NCBI RefSeq assembly: GCF_041729615.1
Contig: NZ_CP154874.1
Location: forward strand, 3,331,501 to 3,395,500
DNA: 64,000 nt
Reading direction: 5' to 3'
DNA from: Pseudomonas alcaligenes
GTDB lineage: Bacteria > Pseudomonadota > Gammaproteobacteria > Pseudomonadales > Pseudomonadaceae
The position numbers and the translations under genes were made by a program. The notes beneath the pieces are model-generated. The model was given only the letters and a program-made list of their open reading frames with translations, did no database searches and was not told the origin of the DNA. This document shows positions 18,337 through 27,997 of this stretch, piece by piece; the first letter of the stretch is position 1; each line of letters begins with the position of its first letter.

Positions 18337-19172
18337 CAGACCTTGCTCGCGTAGCCTTCGACGAAGGGCACCTCGAAACACTTCTCATGCATGATCGGGC
18401 CGTGGCCGAAGTAGCCATCCTCGCCGAACAGCTCGCCGTGGTCGGCGGTGATGATGAACCAGGTGTTCTCCGGTGCCTTTTCCATCAGTTTGCCGATCAG
18501 CCCGTCGACGTACTCCACGCAGCGGATCTGCTGCTGGCGCAGCATTTCCATCTGCTCCTGGTCGAAGAACGCCTCGCTGTCCGCGGCATTGTGCTGGGTT
18601 TCGCCGCCGAGGCTCTTGAACACCCCGTGCACGCCGGAGATGCGTGGCAGATTCTCGTCCTTGAGCATGTAGGGATAGTGGGTCTCGCCCAGGTTGAGGA
18701 AGTAGTAGTGCGGTTCATCCTCGGGGAAGGTCATCTCCTCGACCATGCCGGCGAAGTCGTTGTGGTTGCTCATCAGCTTGTAATCATCGAAGTGCTGATT
18801 GATCGCCGTCTGCTGGTTGAGTACCGGCATCGATACCCGCGCCACGGTGCGATAGCCCAGCTGGCCGAGCACTTTGGGCAGCGACAGCTCGGGGATGAAG
18901 TCGCGGAACGACACGTCAGCGATGCCGGTGCGTTCCACCCACTGGACGAATTCCTCCTTGTACACCTCGGAGGCGTAGACCTCGCGCGGCGTGCTGTGCG
19001 GCAGCATGCCCATGGTGAAGGCGTAGTGCGAGGGGGCGGTCCAGGAGGCGTAGGAGTAGCGCTTCTGCACCTGGCCGACGCGCTCGATGTTCGGCGTGGC
19101 AGCGGCCATGCAGGAGTCGTAGCGGCAGCTGTCCATGATGATGAACACGATGTGGTTGATGGGCGCGCTCAT
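18336..19172 (-). CDS. Alkaline-phosphatase-superfamily hydrolase (sulfatase-like, no formylglycine motif)
   Basis: A 278-aa protein beginning at the ATG at 19172, which has a GAGAGGAC ribosome-binding site. Metal-binding runs are VFIIMDSCRYDS (D14) near the N-terminus and ITADHGELFGEDGYFGHG near the C-terminus. The nucleophile region SWTAPSHYAFTMG offers T45 or S48, but the C/S-x-P-x-R formylglycine signature of true sulfatases is absent. It is therefore more likely a phosphatase, phosphodiesterase or transferase of the same fold. It is the first gene of the leftward sulfotransferase operon, facing the megasynthase operon across a 671-bp control region. Confidence 0.85.
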   Translation of the reverse strand: MSAPINHIVFIIMDSCRYDSCMAAATPNIERVGQVQKRYSYASWTAPSHYAFTMGMLPHSTPREVYASEVYKEEFVQWVERTGIADVSFRDFIPELSLPKVLGQLGYRTVARVSMPVLNQQTAINQHFDDYKLMSNHNDFAGMVEEMTFPEDEPHYYFLNLGETHYPYMLKDENLPRISGVHGVFKSLGGETQHNAADSEAFFDQEQMEMLRQQQIRCVEYVDGLIGKLMEKAPENTWFIITADHGELFGEDGYFGHGPIMHEKCFEVPFVEGYASKV

Positions 19173-19374
19173 GGGGTTGTCCTCTCTGGGGCTGGGGCGG
19201 GCAGGGTGTTCTGCGCGGAAGGCTGGGGGAGTGCCGGGATGGAGGAGTGGCAGGGGGGCGAGGTATCCATACCGTACGGGCTCCTTGATGCGAGTCATGT
19301 TCCGCGATGCTGGTGCAGGGCTGCATCAACCGTGCCGTAGTCCTGGCGCAGAACAGTTTCCCGATTGCGATTTA

Positions 19375-19406
19375 CCCCCGCCCCCTCCCGAGGAAGGGGG
19401 CGGGGG
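19375..19406. repeat. GC-rich inverted repeat (hairpin)
   Basis: Two perfect 12-bp arms (CCCCCGCCCCCT and its complement) flank an 8-nt loop. It could be a terminator, a regulatory hairpin or a dispersed REP-like element, and only a genome-wide search would tell. Confidence 0.6.
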
Positions 19407-19443
19407 AGCGTCTCTATTGTTCTTATGGTGCGATGTTATTTTG

Positions 19444-19458
19444 ACAAAATAATTTTGT
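19444..19458. promoter_or_regulatory. Candidate operator: 15-bp palindrome
   Basis: ACAAAAT-A-ATTTTGT is a perfect inverted repeat with a single central base, overlapping the first TTGACA box. Its size and position suit a dimeric repressor, but no regulator gene lies within the locus. Confidence 0.45.
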
Positions 19459-19843
19459 GTCACATCTTGTGCATGTAATTTTGACACTATTGGATGGCTG
19501 GTGGTAAATAGCCAGCAGTAAAGTTTTTGCTTCGTTGTGGTGCGCTTCGCACTGTACCGGTTCAGATGAGCGGTAATTCATAAAAATAAAATACCTGTAC
19601 CTGCCCTGATTCATCATTCCTCTGCCATGCCCTGCTACTCGAGTGGCGGGTGTCGGTGTCTGGGTGGGTTTGCAACGGATTGCGGTGGGGACGGTCGAGC
19701 TTTCAATGCGTGTTCTCGGGCTTTGCCCGCTTCTTGCATTCGAGCCTCAACAGTTCAGTAGTCGCTGCTAGCTAATTGGTCCTCGATCGTGAGCGGAGCT
19801 TCCGTCGCGCGGGGTTTCTTGGCCTCAGAAAGAGCTACGAATC

Positions 19844-22800
19844 ATGCATGGCGCCGGTCTCCTCAAGCTGCTGCTGTCACCCGTCGGCCTTGGCCACCCC
19901 GCACTGGCGATAGCCGCGTCCCGTGCCGGCGGGGTCGGCGTGCTGGACCTGGAGCTGAGTCGTGATCCGCGGGTCGAGCAGTTGGCGCTGCTGGCCCGCC
20001 ATGCCGGTGCGCGTGGCTTTGGCGTGCGTCTGGGGGGCTTCGATGAGGAGCTGGCCGGGCGGCTCGTCGGATTGTTCGGCAAGGGGCTGAGGTTACTGAT
20101 CCTCGGTCGCGAGCAGTGGGGCGAGTGGCAGGAGTGGCTGGCCGAGCACCGTGATGCAGCAACCCTGCTGCTCGAACTGAGTGACAACGATCCCTTGGAG
20201 CCCGGCATCGCGGCCGGCCTGGACGGACTGCTGCTCAAGGGGCACGAGGCCGCCGGCTTCGTCGGCGAGAGCAGCGCCTTCATCCTCGCCCAGCACTGGC
20301 GCGCGACCTGTGGCCTGCCACTCTACCTGCGCGGCGGTGTCACCCCGCATACCGCTGCCGCCGCGGCACTGGCCGGTTTTGCCGGCATCGCACTGGACAG
20401 CCAGGTGCTGTTGTTGCAGGAGTCGCCGCTGGCGGCCGAGCTGCAGCCACACCTGCGTAGCCTCTCCGGCAGCGAAACGGTAGCCGCCGGCAACGGCGAG
20501 TTGGGCCGCTACTGCCGCATTCTCTCGCGTCCCGGCTTCGCCAAGGCCAAGGCCTTCATCGCCGCTGCCGAATCCCTGACACCCGAGCAGATGCGCGAGC
20601 GCCTGCTGGCCGAGGTGGAGTGGCGCAATCCGCCTGCCGGCCTGCTGCCGTTGGGGCAGGACGTGGCCTTCGCCGCCGCCTGGCAGAAGCAGTACGGCAG
20701 TGTCGCCCAGCTGTTCCAGGCCATCGATGCGGCCGTGCAGCACAACCCGCAGCTCGCCCTGAGCGCCCGTGCCCTGCGTGCCGAGCGCGCGCCCCTGGCC
20801 GAGGCCCTGGGCCTGGGCCTGCCGCTGGTGCAGGGGCCGATGAGCCGGGTCTCGGACAAGGCCGAATTCGCCGCCGCGGTGGCCGCAGCTGGGGCGCTGC
20901 CAATGCTGGCCCTGGCGTTGCTCAAGGGCAAGCCGCTGGCTGGCCTGTTGGAAAAGACCGCCGAGCTGCTGGCCGGCCGTCCCTGGGGTATCGGCCTGCT
21001 CGGCTTCGCCCCGCAGACCCTGCTGGACGAGCAGATCGCCGCGGCCAAGCCGCACCAGCCCAGCTACGCCATCATCGCCGGCGGCCGTCCGGATCAGGCG
21101 GTGCGTCTGGAGCAGTCGGGCATCCCGTCCTTCCTGCATGTGCCTTCGTCCAACCTGATCCCGATGTTCCTCAAGGAAGGCGCACGGCGCTTCATCTTCG
21201 AGGGCCGCGAGTGCGGCGGTCACGTCGGCCCGCTGAGCAGCTTCGTGCTGTGGAGCAGCATGATCGACCGTCTGCTGGAGGAGATCGCCCTGGGCGTGCC
21301 GGCGCACGAGATCCAGGTGCTGTTTGCCGGCGGCATCCATGACGCGCGCTCCTCGGCCATGGTCCAGGCCATGGCCGCGCCGCTGCTGGCCAAGGGCGTC
21401 AAGGTCGGCCTGCTGATGGGCAGTGCCTACCTGTTCACCCGCGAGATCGTCGAGGCCGGCGCCATCGTCGAGGGCTTCCAGCAGCAGGCCATCGAGTGCG
21501 CCCGCACGGTCAACCTGGAGTCCGGCACCGGCCATGCCAGCCGCTGCGCCTACACACCCTTTGCCGCCGCCTTCTTCGCCCGGCGCAACGAGCTGAAGCA
21601 GCAGGCGGTGCCGGCCGACGAGGCCCGCGAGCAGCTCGACGACCTGATCCTCGGTCGCCTGCGTCTGGCCTCCAAGGGCAGCATGCGAGTGGGCGAGGAG
21701 GGCACGCTCAAGGAGTTCTCCGCCGCCGAGCAGGTGACCGACGGCATGTACATGATCGGCCAGGTCGCCACCCTGCGTGACGCCATCACCGACGTCGCCA
21801 GCCTGCACCGCAGTGTCACCGAGGATTCCCTGGCCCTGCTGGAGGACTACCAGCAGGCCCAGCTCGAAACGGCTGTCGAGCCCGGCGAGCCGGCCGACAT
21901 CGCCATTATCGGCATGGGCTCGATCCTGCCCGGCGCCAGCACCACCCGCGAGTACTGGCAGAACATCCTGGCCAAGGTCGATGCCATCACCGAGATCCCC
22001 TCGCACCGCTGGGACTGGCGCCTGTACTTCGACGAAAACCGCAGCGCGCCGGACAAGATCTACTCGCGCTGGGGCGGTTTCCTCGACGATCTGGTGTTCG
22101 ACCCGACCCGCTACGGCATGCCGCCCAAGTCCATCGAGTCGGTCGACCCGATGCAGCTGATGGCCCTCGACATCGCCCGCCAGACCCTTGCCGACGCCGG
22201 CTACGAACAGCGCGGCTTCAACCGCGAGAAGGCCTCGGTGATCATCGGTGCCAGCGGTGGCGCCGGCGACGTCGGCATGCAGTACGGCCTGCGCTCCGAG
22301 CTGCCGCGCTTCAAGGGCGACCTGCCGGGCGAGATCGCCGGGCGCCTGCCGCAATGGACCGAGGACACCTTCGCCGGCATCCTGATCAACGTGATGGCCG
22401 GGCGCATCGCCAACCGCCTGGACTTCGGCGGCGTCAACTTCGCCACCGACGCGGCCTGTGCCTCGTCGCTGGCCGCCATCTACCAGGGCATCAACGAGCT
22501 GCTCTCCGGGCGCAGCGACCTGGTCATCGCCGGTGGCGTGGACACCGTTCAGGGCCCGTTCGGCTACCTGTGTTTCAGCAAGACCCAGGCCCTGTCGCCG
22601 CGCGGCCGTTGCCGCACCTTCGACGAATCGGCCGACGGTATCGTGATTTCCGAAGGCATCGCCATGCTGGCGCTGAAGCGCCTGAGCGATGCCGAGCGTG
22701 ATGGCGACCGTGTCTACGCGGTGATCAAGGGCATGGCCGGCAGCAGCGATGGCAAGGCCAAGGGCTTGACCGCGCCGTTGCCCGCCGGCCAGCTGCGCGC

Positions 22801-25800
22801 CATGCGCCGTGCCTACCAGCAGGCCGGTTTCGGTCCGGACAGCGTCGGCCTGTTCGAGGCCCATGGCACCGGCACCGTGGCCGGCGACACCGCCGAACTG
22901 GACAGCACCACTTCGCTGTTGCGCGAGGCCGGCAGCCGCCCGGCCCAGGCGGTGGTCGGCTCGGTGAAGACCATGATCGGCCACACCAAGGCCACCGCCG
23001 GTGTGGCCGGGATGATCAAGGCGGCCCTGGCCCTGCACCACAAGGTGCTGCCGCCGCACCTGGGCGTGCAGTCGCCCAATCCAGTGCTGAAGAAGGACGA
23101 CAGCCCGCTCTGCGTGCTCGACGAGGCGCAGCCCTGGCTGGCTCGCACCGACCTGCCGCGGCGCGCCGCGGTCAGTGCCTTCGGCTTCGGCGGCACCAAC
23201 TTCCACGCGGTGCTCGAGGAGTATGCCGGCGAATATCGCCCCTGGCTGACCCAGGGCGTCAGCGACGCCTGGAGCGCCGAGCTGCTGCTGTGGCGCGGTG
23301 GCAGCCGCGAGCAGCTGCAGTCCCAGGTGGCCCAGTTGCAGGCGCAGCTGGCGGCGCCGGGCAAGGTGGTGCTGCGCGATATCGCCTGTTATCTGAGCGA
23401 CAACCTCGGCCAGGGGGAGCACAGCCTGGCGCTGGTGGTCGGTAGCCTCGACGAACTGGCCGACAAGCTGGCCAAGGCCCAGCAGCGCCTGGCCGGCGAG
23501 GCGCAGATAGACCCGGCCATCGTGCTCGGCGACAGCCGTGTCGAACCGGGCCAGGTAGCCCTGCTGTTCCCCGGCCAGGGCTCGCAGAGTATCAACATGC
23601 TGCGCGAACTGGCCGTGCTGTTCCCGGTGGTTGCCGACACCCTGGCCGAGGCCGACAGTCTGCTGGCCGCCGGCACCGAGCGTTTTGTCAAGAAGCCGCT
23701 GAGCCAGTTCATCCATCCTCGGGCCTGCTACGACGAAGCCTCGCGCCAGGCGGCGACTGCCGCGCTGACCAGCACCGACGTGGCTCAGCCGGCCCTCGGC
23801 GCGGTGGAGGCGGGTCTGCTGCGTCTGCTGCGCGAGTTGGGTATCGACGGCGATATGCTCGCCGGCCACAGCTACGGCGAGTTCGTTGCCCTGTTTGCGG
23901 CCGGGCAGATCGACTTCGCCGGCCTGATGAACCTGTCCGAGGCCCGCGGCCGCTTCATCGTCGAGGCCGCCGCCAGTGCCGGCAGCGAGCTGGGCAGCAT
24001 GGCCATGGTGCAGGCGCCGCGCGAGCAGGTGGAGCAGGCCATCGCCGCCATCCCGCAGTTGCTGGTGGCCAACCACAACGCGCCGGAGCAGAGCATCATC
24101 AGCGGCTCCACGGCCGGCATCGCCCGCGCCCTGGAGGTGCTGCAGCAGGCCGGTATCAACGCCAGCCCGATCCCGGTGGCCGCGGCCTTCCATTCGCCCT
24201 TCGTCGCCCCGGCCCAGGGCCTGCTGGCCGCCGCCATCGCCGCCACGCCCTGGCAGGCCGGGCGCTTGCCGGTCTACTCCAACGCCAGTGCCGCCCTGCA
24301 TGCCGCCGAGCCGGCACGGGTCAAGCAGGCCATGGCCGAGCACCTGGTCAAGCCGGTGGAGTTCGTCGCCCAGATCGAGGCCATGCATGCAGCCGGTGCC
24401 CGGGTATTCATCGAGGTCGGGCCCAAGGCCGTGCTCAGCCGCCTGGTCGGCCGCATCCTCGACGGCAAGCCGCACCAGGCGGTGGCCCTGGACGAGCGCG
24501 GTGGCGGTCTCGCCAGCCTGCTGCTGGCCCTGGCGCGTCTGCATTGCCTAGGTGTGGCCTTCCAGCCCCGGCGCCTGTTCGCCGGGCGCGCCTGTCAGCC
24601 CAGTGCCAACGGCCGTCTCGACGGGTTGTGGCGCGACGCCAGCCTGCCCAAGCAGGCCTGGCTGCTCAATGGCAGCGGCGCCCGCCGCGCCAGCGAGGCG
24701 CCGCGGCAGATCGGCGTGCTGCAGGGCGAGGTACTGCAGCACGCCGAACCCAAGATCGAAGCGCACCCGGTAGTGGTGCCGCTCAACCGCAATCCCGCAA
24801 CCCTGCCGCACAGCGCAGAGCGACACAAGGAGAGGCTGGTCATGTCCGAACCCACGGCAATCCAAGGTGACGAGATGTCATCGGTGATGGCGGAATACTT
24901 CGCCACCATGCGCCAGTTCCTGGAAACCCAGGAGCGCGTGCTCAACGCCTTCATGGCCGGCGGCGCCATGCCGACGGCGCTTCCGCGCAGCATTCCTGCC
25001 GCCGTGCCGGCGCCGCGTCGCCCGGTGGCTGCCGCGCCGGCCGCGCGCATGGCTCCGGCTCCAGCTGCTGTAGCCGTTGCGCCGCCGGTTCCGGTCGCCG
25101 CTGCACCCGCCACACCTGCACCCGTGGCCGCCGCTGTGCCAGTTTCCGCTCCGGCCACCGCCACGCCGCCGGCGACCCAGGCCGAGAAGCCGAAGCTCAA
25201 GGACCTGCTGCTGTCCATCGTCGAGGAGCGCACCGGCTACCCGAGCGACATGGTCGGCCTGGAGCAGAACCTGGAAGCCGACCTCGGCATCGACTCGATC
25301 AAGCGCGTGGAAATCGTCGGCGCCCTGCTGCAGACCCTGCCGCCGGCCTACGGCAGTGCCCTGGGCGAGGCGCGCAGCCAGCTCAACACGCGAGCGACCC
25401 TGGCGGACATGCTGAAGATGCTCGAAGGGCTGGACGTCGGCGAGGTAGCCGTCCCTTTTGAGTCGGCCGAGGCGAGCCAGAAGACTGTGCCGGTAGCGGC
25501 CAGCCACTCGCCTCGGCATATCGTGGCACCCGAGGAGGAGGCCATCCCCGAGCAGGCCCTGCGCCAGTTCGAGCCGGGCTACTTCATTCTCACCGCCGAC
25601 GACCATGGCCTGGCCCTGCGCCTGCAGGAGTGGCTGGAGCAGCGCGGCTGTACGGTGTCCCTGCTGAGCCCCGGTCTGCTGGCCGACGAGGCGGCGCTCA
25701 ATGCCTGGTGCCGCGAAACGGCGGCCAATCCCGACAAGCAGGTCGCCGGGGTCATCCACCTGGCCGCCCTGGGCGCGCAGGCCCTGCCGGTGGATGCCGG

Positions 25801-27997
25801 ACTGCAGGACTGGCAGCGCGAACTGCTGGTCAACGAGAAGTCGCTGTACCTGATCCTCCACTCGCTTGCCGCGCAGCTGCGCAGTGATGCCCACGTGGTC
25901 GCGCTCAGCGCCCTGGGCGGCCTGTTCGCTCGCGGCATTGATGAACAGCGCCAGGCCCTGAGCCTGCAGGGCGGTGGCAGCGGCCTGATCAAGTCGATTC
26001 GCGAGGAGCGACCGGCCCTGCGTACCCGTGCCATCGACCTGGATCCGGCGCTGAGCGATGCCGAGCAGTTGGCCATCATCACCGCCGAGCTTCAGCTGGT
26101 TGGCGGGCGCCAGGAGGTCGGCTATCCGGCCGGCCGGCGCACGGTGTTCCGCACCCAGGTCGACGAGGTCACCGCCGAGGACCTGTTGCCGCCGCTGGAG
26201 AATGCCGTGGTGCTGGCCACCGGTGGCGCCCGCGGCATCACCGCCGAGGTGCTGCGCGAGATCGCCCGCCCCGGCAATGTGCTGGTGCTGACCGGGCGCA
26301 GCCCGTTGCAGGAAGAGAGCGCCGACACCGCCGCGCTGCAGGGCGAGCAGCAGCTGCGCCAGCACTTCATCGGCGAGGTGCGCGCCGGCCGCCTCAAGCT
26401 GACCCCGGCCGAGATGCAGAAACGCATCGCCGCGCTGCTCGGCCTGCGCGAGATGCACAGCAATATCGCCGACCTGCGCGCCCGCGGCGCGACGGTCGAG
26501 TACCTGGCGGTGGATGCCACCGACGAGGCGGCGCTGGTCGCCGCCATCGACGGCATTCGTCAGCGCCATGGCAAGCTCAGCGGCGTGGTGCACGGCGCCG
26601 GGGTGATCGAAGACAAGCTGCTGGAAGACAAGACTCCCGATAGCTGGATGCGCGTGGTCGGCACCAAGGTGCTGGGCATGCTCCTGCTGCAGAAGCTGGT
26701 GCGCGTCGAGGAGCTGCAGTTCTTCTGCGTGTTCAGCTCGGTGGCCGGGCGCTACGGCAACAGCGGCCAGCTCGACTACGCCACCGCCAATGAGCTGATG
26801 AGCCGCCTGTGCTGCCAGCTGCAGCGACTGTGGGGCAACCAGGTCAAGCTGCTGTCGCTGAACTGGGGCCCCTGGGGGCCGACCCTGTTCGGCGCCGGCA
26901 TGGTCACTGCCGAGACCGAGAAGAAATTTGCCGACAAGGGCGTGGCCCTGGTCGGTGCCGCTCAAGGCCGGCGCCTGTTCGACGAGACCTTGCGTCTGAA
27001 GGCCGGACACGCGGTGGAAGTGGTGGCCGGCGACGGTCCCTGGGAGCGCCACGAGGCGGAGGTCGGCCGCTGCCAGGAAGATGCCGGCGACGCTCCGCAG
27101 ACCGCTCGCCAGCCGCTGCTGACCCAGTGCCGCATCGAAGATGGCGAGAAGGGCACCCAAGTACTGCACTTCAATCTGGACGCCAGCCACGGCTACCTGC
27201 AGGAACACTGCATCGACGGCATCCCGGTGCTTCCCGCCGCCGTGGCCCTGGAGATCATCGCCGAGGCCGCCACCCTGATGTGGCCAGGCTGGATAGTTGC
27301 CGAAGTGGCCGAGCTGCGCCTGCTCAAGGGCGTGCAGCTGAGCGAGCCGACCCAGGCCCTGTCGGTGCTGATCAACCCGCCGACCTACGCCAGCAGCGAA
27401 GGCTTCGACGCCAGCATCAGCATCCGTTCCGGCAACGGCAAGCAGCAGCGCATGCACTACCGCGCCGCAGTGAAGATGGCCCAGCAGCTGCCCGAGGCGC
27501 CGCGCCACACGATCGGCGAGTACCGCGAGCGCGAGTTGCCGGTGGCCAAGGCCTACCAGGAGTGGCTGTTCCACGGCCCGCGCTTCCAGGTCATCCGTGG
27601 CATCAGTGGCCTGTCCAGCCAGGGTGCGGCGGCGCTGATGTGTCCCAGCTCGCCGCAGCAGTGGCTGGCCGGCGGCCGTGCCGAGCAACAGTGGATCATC
27701 GACCCGGCGGTGCTCGACGCCGCGCCGCAGATGGCCCTGCTCTGGGCCCGCACCTTCCACGACGGTTCGGCGCTGCCGGCGCAGTTCGGCCGGGTGATCC
27801 GCTACGTCGAGCAGCTGCCCGAGCGTTTCCACATGGACTTCCAGTGCCTGCCCGGCGAGGCGCAGCAAGTGCGCGCCAACGTGTTCTTCAGCGACGACGA
27901 GGGCCGCCTGCTGCTGCTGATCGAAGACCTGCAGTGCATAGTCGATGCGCGCCTCAATCGCCTGGGCGGCACCCACCTGCGCAAGGAAACCGAGTGA
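19844..27997 (+). CDS. PUFA-synthase-like megasynthase A: NMO-NMO-KS-AT-ACP-KR-DH
   Basis: A 2717-aa iterative type I megasynthase, read in domain order. Residues 1-230 and ~320-600 are two TIM-barrel nitropropane-dioxygenase (PfaD-like) domains, with KGHEAAG near 131 and EGRECGGHVG near 450. KS spans ~684-1115 (C872 in DAACASS, H1007 in HGTGT, H1047 in GHTKA). AT spans ~1235-1560 (S1343 in GHSYGE, H1450). An Ala/Pro-rich linker (~1705-1775) leads to an ACP (~1785-1855, S1818 in LGIDSIKRVEI, the PfaA-type motif). KR spans ~2115-2330 (TGGARGI, Y2312), and a hot-dog DH covers ~2440-2700 (H2455, D2625). All listed active-site residues are present. The PfaD-like domain, normally a separate protein, is fused at the N-terminus. 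The stop overlaps the partner gene by 1 nt. Confidence 0.95.
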   Translation: MHGAGLLKLLLSPVGLGHPALAIAASRAGGVGVLDLELSRDPRVEQLALLARHAGARGFGVRLGGFDEELAGRLVGLFGKGLRLLILGREQWGEWQEWLAEHRDAATLLLELSDNDPLEPGIAAGLDGLLLKGHEAAGFVGESSAFILAQHWRATCGLPLYLRGGVTPHTAAAAALAGFAGIALDSQVLLLQESPLAAELQPHLRSLSGSETVAAGNGELGRYCRILSRPGFAKAKAFIAAAESLTPEQMRERLLAEVEWRNPPAGLLPLGQDVAFAAAWQKQYGSVAQLFQAIDAAVQHNPQLALSARALRAERAPLAEALGLGLPLVQGPMSRVSDKAEFAAAVAAAGALPMLALALLKGKPLAGLLEKTAELLAGRPWGIGLLGFAPQTLLDEQIAAAKPHQPSYAIIAGGRPDQAVRLEQSGIPSFLHVPSSNLIPMFLKEGARRFIFEGRECGGHVGPLSSFVLWSSMIDRLLEEIALGVPAHEIQVLFAGGIHDARSSAMVQAMAAPLLAKGVKVGLLMGSAYLFTREIVEAGAIVEGFQQQAIECARTVNLESGTGHASRCAYTPFAAAFFARRNELKQQAVPADEAREQLDDLILGRLRLASKGSMRVGEEGTLKEFSAAEQVTDGMYMIGQVATLRDAITDVASLHRSVTEDSLALLEDYQQAQLETAVEPGEPADIAIIGMGSILPGASTTREYWQNILAKVDAITEIPSHRWDWRLYFDENRSAPDKIYSRWGGFLDDLVFDPTRYGMPPKSIESVDPMQLMALDIARQTLADAGYEQRGFNREKASVIIGASGGAGDVGMQYGLRSELPRFKGDLPGEIAGRLPQWTEDTFAGILINVMAGRIANRLDFGGVNFATDAACASSLAAIYQGINELLSGRSDLVIAGGVDTVQGPFGYLCFSKTQALSPRGRCRTFDESADGIVISEGIAMLALKRLSDAERDGDRVYAVIKGMAGSSDGKAKGLTAPLPAGQLRAMRRAYQQAGFGPDSVGLFEAHGTGTVAGDTAELDSTTSLLREAGSRPAQAVVGSVKTMIGHTKATAGVAGMIKAALALHHKVLPPHLGVQSPNPVLKKDDSPLCVLDEAQPWLARTDLPRRAAVSAFGFGGTNFHAVLEEYAGEYRPWLTQGVSDAWSAELLLWRGGSREQLQSQVAQLQAQLAAPGKVVLRDIACYLSDNLGQGEHSLALVVGSLDELADKLAKAQQRLAGEAQIDPAIVLGDSRVEPGQVALLFPGQGSQSINMLRELAVLFPVVADTLAEADSLLAAGTERFVKKPLSQFIHPRACYDEASRQAATAALTSTDVAQPALGAVEAGLLRLLRELGIDGDMLAGHSYGEFVALFAAGQIDFAGLMNLSEARGRFIVEAAASAGSELGSMAMVQAPREQVEQAIAAIPQLLVANHNAPEQSIISGSTAGIARALEVLQQAGINASPIPVAAAFHSPFVAPAQGLLAAAIAATPWQAGRLPVYSNASAALHAAEPARVKQAMAEHLVKPVEFVAQIEAMHAAGARVFIEVGPKAVLSRLVGRILDGKPHQAVALDERGGGLASLLLALARLHCLGVAFQPRRLFAGRACQPSANGRLDGLWRDASLPKQAWLLNGSGARRASEAPRQIGVLQGEVLQHAEPKIEAHPVVVPLNRNPATLPHSAERHKERLVMSEPTAIQGDEMSSVMAEYFATMRQFLETQERVLNAFMAGGAMPTALPRSIPAAVPAPRRPVAAAPAARMAPAPAAVAVAPPVPVAAAPATPAPVAAAVPVSAPATATPPATQAEKPKLKDLLLSIVEERTGYPSDMVGLEQNLEADLGIDSIKRVEIVGALLQTLPPAYGSALGEARSQLNTRATLADMLKMLEGLDVGEVAVPFESAEASQKTVPVAASHSPRHIVAPEEEAIPEQALRQFEPGYFILTADDHGLALRLQEWLEQRGCTVSLLSPGLLADEAALNAWCRETAANPDKQVAGVIHLAALGAQALPVDAGLQDWQRELLVNEKSLYLILHSLAAQLRSDAHVVALSALGGLFARGIDEQRQALSLQGGGSGLIKSIREERPALRTRAIDLDPALSDAEQLAIITAELQLVGGRQEVGYPAGRRTVFRTQVDEVTAEDLLPPLENAVVLATGGARGITAEVLREIARPGNVLVLTGRSPLQEESADTAALQGEQQLRQHFIGEVRAGRLKLTPAEMQKRIAALLGLREMHSNIADLRARGATVEYLAVDATDEAALVAAIDGIRQRHGKLSGVVHGAGVIEDKLLEDKTPDSWMRVVGTKVLGMLLLQKLVRVEELQFFCVFSSVAGRYGNSGQLDYATANELMSRLCCQLQRLWGNQVKLLSLNWGPWGPTLFGAGMVTAETEKKFADKGVALVGAAQGRRLFDETLRLKAGHAVEVVAGDGPWERHEAEVGRCQEDAGDAPQTARQPLLTQCRIEDGEKGTQVLHFNLDASHGYLQEHCIDGIPVLPAAVALEIIAEAATLMWPGWIVAEVAELRLLKGVQLSEPTQALSVLINPPTYASSEGFDASISIRSGNGKQQRMHYRAAVKMAQQLPEAPRHTIGEYRERELPVAKAYQEWLFHGPRFQVIRGISGLSSQGAAALMCPSSPQQWLAGGRAEQQWIIDPAVLDAAPQMALLWARTFHDGSALPAQFGRVIRYVEQLPERFHMDFQCLPGEAQQVRANVFFSDDEGRLLLLIEDLQCIVDARLNRLGGTHLRKETE

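Larger units (their letters stand above)
19173..19843. promoter_or_regulatory. Divergent, AT-rich control region between the two arms of the biosynthetic locus
   Basis: A 671-bp gene-free region between the leftward sulfotransferase operon and the rightward megasynthase operon. Positions ~19430-19620 are strikingly AT-rich against a GC-rich background. They contain two TTGACA boxes at 19441-19446 and 19481-19486, 40 bp apart, a perfect palindrome and a GC hairpin (listed separately). For the rightward operon, TTGACA at 19481 with TAAATA at 19505 (18-bp spacer) is a candidate promoter. It would leave a leader over 300 nt long. No ORF with coding character was found here. Confidence 0.6.

Noticed and set aside
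18336..19172. Calling the 278-aa protein a true sulfatase
   Set aside because: The formylglycine signature C/S-x-P-x-R is missing; only the superfamily can be supported.
20093..24544. Very long open frame on the minus strand opposite the megasynthase (over 1400 codons)
   Set aside because: It lies antisense to intact KS-AT coding sequence and its translation is low-complexity Gln/Gly/His/Leu-rich with no domain, a common artefact in GC-rich DNA.
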